The notes beneath the pieces are model-generated. The model saw only the letters and a program-made list of their open reading frames with translations. It was not told where the DNA came from and did not search any database. From the NCBI GenBank assembly GCA_020428265.1, contig JAGQND010000017.1, positions 1 through 12,555 on the forward strand: a stretch of DNA of 12,555 nucleotides. Direction: 5' to 3'. Of this stretch, positions 7,294 to 12,555 are shown piece by piece. Origin of the DNA: Candidatus Saccharimonadota bacterium (GTDB lineage Bacteria > Patescibacteriota > Saccharimonadia > Saccharimonadales > Saccharimonadaceae). The first letter of the stretch is position 1, and each line of letters begins with the position of its first letter. Position numbers and translations under genes: made by a program.

Positions 7294-7322
7294 AATGTAC
7301 CACATATGCCGCAAAAAAGCAA
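7294..7322 (-). promoter_or_regulatory. Promoter of the 49-residue gene
   Basis: On the minus strand -35 TTGCTT (7317-7322), a 17-nt spacer and -10 TACATT (7294-7299) preceded by TGG, an extended -10. Arms of an inverted repeat GCAAAAAAG/CTTTTTTGC (7311-7319 and 7346-7354) overlap the -35, which could be an operator or an old terminator hairpin. The rest of the gene-free stretch 7236-7429 holds this promoter, the A-rich leader and the divergent start of the membrane protein gene. Confidence 0.55.
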
Positions 7323-7417
7323 TAGCATTTTGCCAAAATCTTAGACTTTTTTGCCCTGCTACCATGCCCATATCTATACTACCAGTGTTAACTATGCTAA
7401 AATAACCGTAAAAGGTA

Positions 7418-7423
7418 TAAAAT
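7418..7423 (+). promoter_or_regulatory. Candidate -10 box of the membrane protein/ATP-cone/flavoprotein operon
   Basis: TAAAAT ends 6 nt before the ATG at 7430, the same spacing as two other genes here. The alternative overlapping reading is TATAAA at 7416-7421. The only purine-rich stretch, AAAAGG, is about 14 nt from the ATG and too far to be a good ribosome binding site, so a leaderless message is likely. Confidence 0.35.
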
Positions 7424-7429
7424 AAACAT

Positions 7430-8161
7430 ATGACAATAACCGAAGCTATCGTACCCCTCGCCATCATAACCTTTGCTGCCCTATGTCACGCTAGCTTTCA
7501 GCTAAGCACTAGTATGCTTACTATGCTCAGCGGCCACGCTATAGGTCGCCAGACCGCCAGGCGCAAACTAGCACGGCTTATCACCGCGTTTATACTTGGC
7601 GCAGCAGCCACTACCGCCCTGCTACTCAGCACCTTGGCATTCTGGCTAGACCGCACATTTACACATAGTATACCTCTGTACGTATGGTCTATCGCCACTG
7701 GCTTAGCAGTAGGCGTAGGCATATCTGTGTGGCTTATATACTACCGCCGCAAACCCGGCACCACTCTGTGGATTCCACGCGGTTTTGCCAACCTACTAGC
7801 TCGCCGGTCCAAAAAAGCCGACACCAGCGCCGAAGCCTTCACCCTAGGTTTCACAGGTGTAATAGCCGAAATACTATTTGTAATAGCTCCGCTCACCATA
7901 GCAGCACTAATACTGCTACGCCTACAGCCCGGGTGGCAACTAGCGGGCGTAGCGCTATACACCCTACTAGCCATAACACCGCTACTTATAGTTAGTAGCT
8001 TAGTAAGCATGGGCCAAAAACTCAGCCGCATACAAAAATGGCGCGAGGCCAACAAGCGCTTTTTGCAGTTTATCGCCGGAGCAGGCCTAATAGTCCTAGG
8101 CGCATACATCTACGTAGACCACATACTAGCCGCCACCGCGCTAGGCCTAGGAGAACTCTAA
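7430..8161 (+). CDS. Six-helix integral membrane protein, unknown (DsbD/LysE-like layout)
   Basis: 243 residues with about six hydrophobic helices: roughly 6-25, 50-73, 83-104, 137-161, 169-193 and 210-235. Basic loops (RQTARRKLAR, YYRRKPG, LLARRSKK) mark the cytoplasmic side. Helix 4 is preceded by FTLGFTGVIAEILFVIAPL and the last helix by a charged KWREANKRFLQFIAGAGLIVLG. This layout recalls the CcdA/DsbD or LysE transporter folds, but no paired redox cysteines are present: the only Cys I see is in the first helix (LCHAS), next to a His. It is the first gene of a three-gene operon. Its TAA shares one base with the ATG of the ATP-cone gene (TAATG). Given the downstream flavoprotein, it may carry a redox partner or a small ion or metabolite; I cannot name the substrate. 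Confidence 0.75.
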   Translation: MTITEAIVPLAIITFAALCHASFQLSTSMLTMLSGHAIGRQTARRKLARLITAFILGAAATTALLLSTLAFWLDRTFTHSIPLYVWSIATGLAVGVGISVWLIYYRRKPGTTLWIPRGFANLLARRSKKADTSAEAFTLGFTGVIAEILFVIAPLTIAALILLRLQPGWQLAGVALYTLLAITPLLIVSSLVSMGQKLSRIQKWREANKRFLQFIAGAGLIVLGAYIYVDHILAATALGLGEL

Positions 8162-8445
8162 TGCCACTTGCAGTAGATGTAGTCAAACGCTATGGTCGCC
8201 GCCCTATGGAGAAATTCGACGAGAGCAAGCTCAAGCAAAGTATTTATGCCGCTTGCCTAAGCATCAAAACACCCGCCGGCGAGGCAGATTCCACCAGTAG
8301 CGCTGTAGTAAAATCCGTCATAGTGTGGGTGGGTGCCCGGCCTACCGTCACCAGCAGCGACATCCGACGCGTCACCAGTACACACCTAGAGCGCTTTCAC
8401 CCCGACGCAGCATATATATACCAACATCAGAAATCAATATTATAA
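8161..8445 (+). CDS. Stand-alone ATP-cone domain protein
   Basis: 94 residues from the ATG at 8161. The start overlaps the previous stop by one base (TAATG), so I prefer it to the longer open frame upstream. The whole protein is one ATP-cone: DVVKRYGRRPMEKFDESKLK (6-25) is the typical entry strand with KR.G..E.FD, then a helical core and VTSSDIRRVTSTHLERFHPD with AAYIYQHQK at the end. ATP-cones bind ATP or dATP and normally sit at the N-terminus of ribonucleotide reductases or in the repressor NrdR. Here there is no zinc finger of NrdR (no Cys pairs) and no reductase attached. The gene is flanked by a membrane protein and, 9 nt downstream, a flavoprotein, so it may be a nucleotide-sensing subunit of that system. 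Domain call good; role inferred. Confidence 0.85.
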   Translation: MPLAVDVVKRYGRRPMEKFDESKLKQSIYAACLSIKTPAGEADSTSSAVVKSVIVWVGARPTVTSSDIRRVTSTHLERFHPDAAYIYQHQKSIL

Positions 8446-8454
8446 GGAGATACC

Positions 8455-9825
8455 GTGGCTAGAAATAAATTCGACTTCGACCTCATAGTAATCGGCAGCG
8501 GCGCCGGTGGTAGCAGTGCAGCCACTATAGCTGCGCGCGACGGCAAACGTGTGGCCATAGTAGAAACTGACACTTTTGGCGGCACCAGCCCCAACTGGGG
8601 TGACATACCCACCAAGTCGCTACTACACGCCGCCCACCTGTACGACGACGTAAAATCCGGCGGAGCATTTGGCCTACGCGCCAGCGCACTAGGCTACAAT
8701 TTCCTCTCTATTCAAGCCTGGAAATCCAACGTACTCAAAAAAATCGGTGCCGGCGACAGCAAACGCAACTTCGAAGCTGATGGAGTCACCACCTTGCATG
8801 GCCAAGCGCACTTTTTGTCACCGCACGAAATAACCGTCAACCGCCAAACATACTCCGCCGAAAACTTCCTAATAGCCACTGGCGCGCACCAGGCCATACC
8901 AGACATCACGGGCATAGGCGACATAGAACTAACCACCTACCGCTCGCTACTAGAGGCCCCACGACCACCAAAATCACTATTTATCATAGGTGGTGGCCAT
9001 ATAGCGCTCGAAATAAGCGAGCTATTTGCCATATTTGGCACCAAAGTTTACATAGCCGAAGTAGCCCCACACCTACTGCCAGCCTACGACTCCGAAGTTG
9101 GTGAGCTCATAGGGCCATACTTCGAAAAACACAAGGGCATGACCGTACTTACCAAAACTAAGGTAGTAGCAGTAGAAAAAGAAAACATCGCCAAACGCGT
9201 AATATTTAACCGTGGAGGCCAGGAACACAACGTGCGCGTAGACGAAGTGTTAGTAGCCGCTGGCCGCCTACCAAACGTAGACATAGGCCTAGATAACGCC
9301 GGCGTAGACTACACTGCAAAAGGCATAAAAACCAACGAGTTCCTGCAAACAACCGCCAAGCACATATACGCTGCCGGCGACGTACTCGGCCACAACGGCT
9401 ACACTCACACAGCCCTGCTAGAAAGCCGCGTAGCCGTAAACAACATACTATCTAGACACAAATACATACCAGAGTACGAAGCCACACCACGCGTAATATT
9501 CACCAACCCCTCTATAGCATCGGTCGGCCTCACCGAAGACGACTGCATACGCCGCGACCTACAAGTACGCAAGGCTACGGCTCCACTCAGCATCATTATG
9601 CGCAGCAATACCAGCAACTTTAGTGATGGTTTCGTAAAGCTCATCACCGACAAAAAAGGTGTACTAATAGGCGCAACCATAGTGGCGCCACATGCTGGCG
9701 AGATGATCCATGAGCTCGCACTAGCCATCAAATACAACCTCACAGCCACTCAGGTGGCTAGCACTCCACACGCATTCCTTACCTGGAGCGAAGCTATCAA
9801 AGCAGCAGCAAACAAGCTAAGCTAG
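8455..9825 (+). CDS. FAD/NAD oxidoreductase of disulfide-reductase fold lacking both redox cysteines
   Basis: 456 residues, GTG start with AAGGAG seven bases upstream. The fold is that of lipoamide dehydrogenase and mercuric reductase: FAD site GSGAGG (14-19), IATGAHQAIPDI (140-151), NAD site GGGHIALE (179-186) followed by YIAE (acidic residue suggesting NADH), second FAD motif AAGDV (306-310), and a C-terminal interface domain. The redox motif, normally GGTCxNxGCxPTK, reads GGTSPNWGDIPTK (42-54), so Ser45 and Asp50 replace the two cysteines. The C-terminal HxxPTxxE motif reads HAFLTWSE (439-446), with Phe where the catalytic His would be. Only one cysteine (C364) exists in the chain. It therefore cannot be a classical disulfide reductase; NADH oxidase, diaphorase or quinone reductase activity is possible. 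It is the last gene of the operon. Confidence 0.92.
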   Translation: MARNKFDFDLIVIGSGAGGSSAATIAARDGKRVAIVETDTFGGTSPNWGDIPTKSLLHAAHLYDDVKSGGAFGLRASALGYNFLSIQAWKSNVLKKIGAGDSKRNFEADGVTTLHGQAHFLSPHEITVNRQTYSAENFLIATGAHQAIPDITGIGDIELTTYRSLLEAPRPPKSLFIIGGGHIALEISELFAIFGTKVYIAEVAPHLLPAYDSEVGELIGPYFEKHKGMTVLTKTKVVAVEKENIAKRVIFNRGGQEHNVRVDEVLVAAGRLPNVDIGLDNAGVDYTAKGIKTNEFLQTTAKHIYAAGDVLGHNGYTHTALLESRVAVNNILSRHKYIPEYEATPRVIFTNPSIASVGLTEDDCIRRDLQVRKATAPLSIIMRSNTSNFSDGFVKLITDKKGVLIGATIVAPHAGEMIHELALAIKYNLTATQVASTPHAFLTWSEAIKAAANKLS

Positions 9826-9836
9826 CACCACTACTT

Positions 9837-9865
9837 TTGACTTTTTATAATATTTATGTTAATAT
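9837..9865 (+). promoter_or_regulatory. Near-consensus extended -10 promoter
   Basis: -35 TTGACT (9837-9842), a 17-nt spacer and -10 TAATAT (9860-9865) with TGT just before it, forming an extended -10. Transcription should start near 9872, leaving a leader of about 58 nt before the ATG at 9930. It is the strongest promoter visible in the window. Confidence 0.75.
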
Positions 9866-9929
9866 ACTATCGTAACTCGGGGTAATCCGCCGCGAGATTG
9901 TTCGCCCTACCCAAAAGTTAGGCAAAGCC

Positions 9930-10139
9930 ATGCCCAGCAAAGAAGACAAAGCCGAAACCGCACAAATCGAAGTTAAGAAGCAGAGTAAATACATAGTGAT
10001 CCCTGCTGGACCATACCAGAGCGATCCCTGCGGTAACCCTGCTCCAGGCGGTAGCCTACGCAGATGCAAACTGGCCACCAACCACGACAGCATCCACCGC
10101 GATGGTGCAGCTGCCTGGTTCGGTGACCACTGGGCCTAG
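9930..10139 (+). CDS. Small Cys/His protein, putative zinc-binding, unknown
   Basis: 69 residues. The first 30 are hydrophilic (MPSKEDKAETAQIEVKKQSK). The rest has C34, C46, H52 and H56 in the arrangement CGNPAPGG...RRCKLATNHDSIHRDG, followed by an aromatic tail AAWFGDHWA. A Cys...CxL...H...H...W pattern occurs in small actinobacterial and phage proteins of unknown role; four such residues could bind one zinc ion. TTAGG about nine bases before the ATG is a modest ribosome binding site. It has its own strong promoter and an intrinsic terminator just after the stop, so it is monocistronic and probably well expressed. It converges on the DUF262-HNH gene. Whether it belongs to the restriction-like module is open. 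Confidence 0.7.
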   Translation: MPSKEDKAETAQIEVKKQSKYIVIPAGPYQSDPCGNPAPGGSLRRCKLATNHDSIHRDGAAAWFGDHWA

Positions 10140-10146
10140 CCCGTCC

Positions 10147-10169
10147 CCCTCGCTTATGGCGAGGGTTTT
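10147..10169 (+). terminator. Intrinsic terminator of the 69-residue gene
   Basis: CCCTCGC (10147-10153), loop TTATG and GCGAGGG (10159-10165) followed by TTTT. A perfect 7-bp GC-rich stem starts 7 nt after the stop. The T-tract overlaps the stop codon region of the convergent DUF262-HNH gene, whose own strand has no T-tract after this hairpin. Confidence 0.8.
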
Positions 10170-11262
10170 AAATTCCGCTTTTGCGGCGGTTATCGTCCCT
10201 ACAAAGCATTTGGCAGTTGTCTGCAACAGTTTTACCACCCCTGCTCCATGGTGTTATGTGATCGGCTTCCATTTCTTCGATGGCAAATTGCTTGCCACAC
10301 GCAGAGCACACACCTTTTTGTCGCTCATACGCTGCACGCTTGATTTTGTCGTCAAACGCGCGCAAACTGAGCGCACGCTCGTTGCCGTTTAGTACGTATT
10401 CATAAATACCCGCACGTTTCGTCACGTCATCGTCCTGCATCAGCTCGACGATTCGTGTTTCCAGCTCGTCAGTATCAAGCTTTGCATCTTTAAATTCATT
10501 GTAGAGCTTGCCCCAGTTTATACCTTTCATCTCGCTACGATATTTCGGGAATGTCAGCTTCACCCACGAAATAACATTTTGAAAATACAACCACAGCTCA
10601 TTGGCATTTTGGTCGCCCTGATGGTCGCTCATATAGTCTTCAATATGCCCGCCAGACAGCCAGTCTATAGCGGTCTGCAGATAGTCTTGCCTGTTCACCG
10701 CACCAGCTACATAGTCCTTTGCGAGTCCGTAGGCGGCGCAGCCATTTTTACTAAAGTGCCTTTTTGCATCTGTTAACCACGTACCCGTGTAGACAGCGTT
10801 GCGCAGTTCTTGCACAAACAGTCTTTCACCTGCAATGTTAATGGTCTTAAACCAGTCCAGCTTTTCTTTGTCGTTGCCTTCGCAAAAATACACCATCAAG
10901 TTGTAGTTCAAAATCTGCTCTTTTTCGGTATCCGTAAGGTTAAAAAACTTGCGACGATTGCCGTCTTCGTTGATAGAAAAGATGTTGTCGAAGTATCGCG
11001 CTATAGAAATAGTACGCTGTTGTCCGTCGAGCACTTCGTATGTGCCGTCTTCGTTTTTCACCCAATACATCACATTGAGAGGGAAGCCACGCCGTATCGT
11101 GTCGATGACCGCGTCGCGCTGCGCATCTTTGTACACGAATTCACGCTGGTATTTTGGGCGAATATTTAGCTTGCCGCCATAGCCCAATACACCCTCTTCG
11201 TCATTGTCCACGTAGCCGCTCACGACCTCGCGAATCGGAATCTGCTGTAGTTGTATTTTCAT
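10168..11262 (-). CDS. DUF262 (ParB-like)-HNH putative nuclease
   Basis: 364 residues. The N-terminal half is a DUF262 domain, as in the GmrSD restriction enzymes: PKYQREFVYKDAQRDAVIDT (37-56), GFPLNVMYWV, then the hallmark DGQQRTISI (79-87), a ParB/sulfiredoxin-type fold linked to NTP hydrolysis. The C-terminus is an HNH nuclease domain: CSAC (319-322), MEADHITPWSRGGKT (331-345), NCQMLC (349-354), RDDNRRKSG. H335 is the likely general base; N349 and N358 complete an H-N-N variant. The usual second Cys of the final CxxC is Asp. The DUF1524 domain of GmrD is absent. AAGGAG seven bases before the ATG and a 2-nt gap from the methyltransferase stop show a tight operon. The likely role is the cutting partner of the methyltransferase, or an independent defence nuclease. 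Confidence 0.88.
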   Translation of the reverse strand: MKIQLQQIPIREVVSGYVDNDEEGVLGYGGKLNIRPKYQREFVYKDAQRDAVIDTIRRGFPLNVMYWVKNEDGTYEVLDGQQRTISIARYFDNIFSINEDGNRRKFFNLTDTEKEQILNYNLMVYFCEGNDKEKLDWFKTINIAGERLFVQELRNAVYTGTWLTDAKRHFSKNGCAAYGLAKDYVAGAVNRQDYLQTAIDWLSGGHIEDYMSDHQGDQNANELWLYFQNVISWVKLTFPKYRSEMKGINWGKLYNEFKDAKLDTDELETRIVELMQDDDVTKRAGIYEYVLNGNERALSLRAFDDKIKRAAYERQKGVCSACGKQFAIEEMEADHITPWSRGGKTVADNCQMLCRDDNRRKSGI

Positions 11263-11264
11263 GA

Positions 11265-12233
11265 TTACTCCTTAATCCTCTTATTTCTTATAATCACCCG
11301 TGCATATTTTGGCTTACCGTCAATTTTAGTTAAGTATGTACCTTTAGTATCTGCGGTTGGACCAGTCAACATACTATACCTACCAATTCCATCTATAATT
11401 TCAAATTGATCAGGATTATATTTATCAAGAAATGTTATGGGAACACCCATATTACCAGCATAATCTTGTGGTATTTCTGTATACTTATCGATATTTATCG
11501 CATCGTAATTATCGTACTTAGGATAATCCTCGGCTACGTAACTCCTGTACAGAATTACGTCATCGTGGTGCTTTGACACCTCAAGATTTGTCAGCCAACA
11601 AGAGCTCGCAACACGAACAAGCTTATTACCACTATCATCTATCTTGTGATACTTTCCCCAGCTATCCGGGACGACAAAATACATACCGGTATTAAAGTTT
11701 GTATATCCAGTGCGAATATTATCTTCCTTGAATAATTTGAATATTTCCTTGTACGTAAGCGAGTTTGTGTTTCCGATAATCAAGAACTTTTTATCATAAT
11801 CCATTAACTGTTCCATGTATTCGCGAAACAGCGAAAAAGGTGGATTAGTGACGACAATATCGGCTTCTTTTAATAACTCTATACACTCTGCATTACGAAA
11901 ATCACCGTTGCCTATCAAAGGAGTTTTCTCGACATCAACAATGTCAATCTTACCATCGCTATTCAAATCAAGTTTCTTATTTATCTCAAGCTTATATGTC
12001 GGTTTACTGTCATGATAGTGTGTCGCTATTATCTTTTTTAACTTGAAAAAATCAAAATTATTAGCAAAATATTTAAAGAAATTACTTTCAACAGGGTCGT
12101 CGCAATTACAATAAATAATTTTATCTACGAACTGTTCACGGTATTTTTCGCATTCTCGTTCAATATCTGCGTACGATGTATAAAATTCATCTTTTTTGGC
12201 TCGGTTTGCGTTGCGAAGGTTAGTATTTGCCAT
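11265..12233 (-). CDS. EcoRI-type adenine-specific DNA methyltransferase
   Basis: 322 residues, close to the length of M.EcoRI. It transfers a methyl group from S-adenosylmethionine to adenine in a DNA site, protecting the host from a paired nuclease. The EcoRI-methylase family pattern is clear: AKKDEFYTSYADIERE (12-27), IIYCNCDDPVESNFFKYF (39-56), and the catalytic NPPFSLF (130-136), the N6-adenine motif, preceded by EADIVVT. AAAGG lies eight bases before the ATG. The gene is AT-rich: 12001-12060 has 16 G+C in 60, against 25 of 60 at 9001-9060. That suggests acquisition by transfer. The usual EcoRI-like endonuclease is not next to it; a DUF262-HNH gene follows 2 nt downstream. The target site cannot be read from the sequence. 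Confidence 0.9.
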   Translation of the reverse strand: MANTNLRNANRAKKDEFYTSYADIERECEKYREQFVDKIIYCNCDDPVESNFFKYFANNFDFFKLKKIIATHYHDSKPTYKLEINKKLDLNSDGKIDIVDVEKTPLIGNGDFRNAECIELLKEADIVVTNPPFSLFREYMEQLMDYDKKFLIIGNTNSLTYKEIFKLFKEDNIRTGYTNFNTGMYFVVPDSWGKYHKIDDSGNKLVRVASSCWLTNLEVSKHHDDVILYRSYVAEDYPKYDNYDAINIDKYTEIPQDYAGNMGVPITFLDKYNPDQFEIIDGIGRYSMLTGPTADTKGTYLTKIDGKPKYARVIIRNKRIKE

Positions 12234-12280
12234 CTGTTACCTTTCTGCCCAAATGCAAACAAGTCAACAGAAACAAAATA

Positions 12281-12300
12281 GGACATCCCGACGGATGTCC
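12281..12300 (-). terminator. Intrinsic terminator or attenuator upstream of the methyltransferase gene
   Basis: GGACATCC, loop CGAC, GGATGTCC: a perfect 8-bp stem. On the minus strand it is followed by TATTTTGTTT, a usable T-tract; on the plus strand AAATCTTTT follows, less good. It stands 47 nt before the methyltransferase ATG, so minus-strand transcripts from upstream would be stopped or attenuated here. Confidence 0.7.
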
Positions 12301-12384
12301 AAATCTTTTACAGCAGAGATAACCCTGAGTGTCGTGATGCCCTATATTTGTGGGTTATCACAACAAAGCGATCTCTGTTGCATC
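12281..12384 (-). ncRNA. Candidate structured leader RNA or small RNA before the methyltransferase gene
   Basis: Minus strand: TATAAT (12391-12396) would start an RNA near 12384. Its 5' part CAACAGAGAT pairs with ATCTCTGCTG near 12312-12321 (10 pairs, one wobble). Inside, GTTGTGAT pairs with ATCACGAC (8 pairs, one wobble), closing a CCC/GGG helix. An alternative pairing GATAACCC/GGGTTATC uses overlapping bases, so two folds compete. The RNA ends in the terminator at 12281-12300. It could be an attenuator of the restriction operon or an independent small RNA. No known class is recognised. Confidence 0.4.
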
Positions 12385-12415
12385 TACTGTATTATAAAAT
12401 GATTTGGACTTTCTT

Positions 12416-12444
12416 ATTGTAAACCATGGCGCAATGGTAGTAAA
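12416..12444 (-). promoter_or_regulatory. Candidate promoter of the methyltransferase/DUF262-HNH operon
   Basis: Minus strand -35 TTTACT (12439-12444), a 17-nt spacer and -10 TACAAT (12416-12421). A second -10-like TATAAT lies at 12391-12396 without a clear -35. Either would place the structured RNA and terminator between promoter and gene. Confidence 0.4.
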
Positions 12445-12521
12445 CGGGGTGGAAGTTTGATATCGGGTGCGACCCGATATCAAATGTACGGGAGCAGAGT
12501 AAGTGCTTCGCGCCAAAACCA
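12427..12521 (+). ncRNA. Structured RNA or DNA element of unknown class
   Basis: TGGCGC (12427-12432) pairs with GCGCCA (12510-12515), enclosing a perfect 13-bp hairpin with a 3-nt loop (12456-12468 and 12472-12484; loop GCG) and a 5-bp/7-nt stem-loop (GAGCA, loop GAGTAAG, TGCTT; 12492-12508). This makes a three-way junction, followed by a terminator at 12524-12555. The shape suggests a plus-strand small RNA, but I find no convincing plus-strand promoter, and the candidate minus-strand promoter overlaps it. It could instead be a DNA site such as a recombination or operator element. Confidence 0.35.
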
Positions 12522-12523
12522 AG

Positions 12524-12555
12524 AAAATAACCCATCCTTACGGACGGGTTATTTT
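12524..12555. terminator. Bidirectional intrinsic terminator at the window edge
   Basis: AAAATAACCC and GGGTTATTTT form a perfect 10-bp outer stem, then one mismatch and TCC/GGA around a TTAC loop. A-tract on one side and T-tract on the other let it work for both strands. It would end the structured plus-strand element and also any leftward gene beyond the window. Confidence 0.75.

Noticed and set aside
7228..7467. 79-residue minus-strand frame over the intergenic region
   Set aside because: It covers promoter sequence on both strands and ends in a poly-Lys stretch from the A-rich leader; not a plausible protein.
3467..11142. Use of GAATTC sites (3467-3472 and 11137-11142) to infer the methyltransferase target
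   Set aside because: Two sites in 12.5 kb say nothing about specificity, and the family is not restricted to that motif.
12427..12521. tRNA-like shape (acceptor-like helix, 5-bp/7-nt arm, CCA nearby)
   Set aside because: The 7-nt loop GAGTAAG is not a T-loop, no anticodon arm can be drawn, and a 13-bp hairpin fills the centre. I do not call a tRNA.
1..12555. CRISPR array, insertion sequence or rRNA
   Set aside because: No regularly spaced repeats, transposase or rRNA sequence seen.

Overview
The window looks like the chromosome of a small-genome bacterium, most likely a member of the Patescibacteria (CPR), with Saccharibacteria as my best guess. This is an inference. It rests on very short intergenic gaps, a reduced TilS, several tiny unfamiliar genes, and first genes of transcription units that seem to be leaderless. 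UGA behaves as an ordinary stop: the conserved genes need no recoding, and the small polymerase partner ends at TGA. That argues against the UGA-recoding CPR lineages.

Left part (1-5570, all on the minus strand): a run transcribed right to left. It encodes an 87-residue unknown protein, a Y-family translesion polymerase whose GTG start overlaps the previous stop, the tRNA(Ile)-lysidine synthase TilS, the membrane protease FtsH, and the lipid II flippase MurJ, whose C-terminus is cut by the window edge. DNA damage tolerance, decoding fidelity, membrane protein quality control and cell-wall export are therefore packed in one array, probably served by several internal promoters.

Middle part (5571-9825): a divergent 55-residue helical protein and a membrane-anchored LysM-like protein (+) converge on a YunG-family protein (-). 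A tRNA with anticodon CAU and its terminator (-), and a 49-residue protein (-), follow. Next comes a tight plus-strand operon: a six-helix membrane protein, a stand-alone ATP-cone protein, and a flavoprotein of the disulfide-reductase fold. That flavoprotein has lost both redox cysteines and the usual catalytic histidine.

Right part (9826-12555): a 69-residue Cys/His protein with its own near-consensus promoter and terminator, then a minus-strand pair encoding an EcoRI-type adenine methyltransferase and a DUF262 (ParB-like)-HNH protein. The pair is probably a restriction-modification-like defence module, and the methyltransferase gene is clearly more AT-rich than the rest. Upstream of it lie about 320 gene-free bases rich in secondary structure: a candidate leader RNA or small RNA ending in an intrinsic terminator, then a second structured element with a perfect 13-bp hairpin and a terminator at the window edge.

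Most promising for novelty are the ATP-cone/cysteine-free flavoprotein operon, the methyltransferase plus DUF262-HNH pair with its structured upstream RNA region, and the repeated placement of a -10 box 6-7 nt before a start codon.
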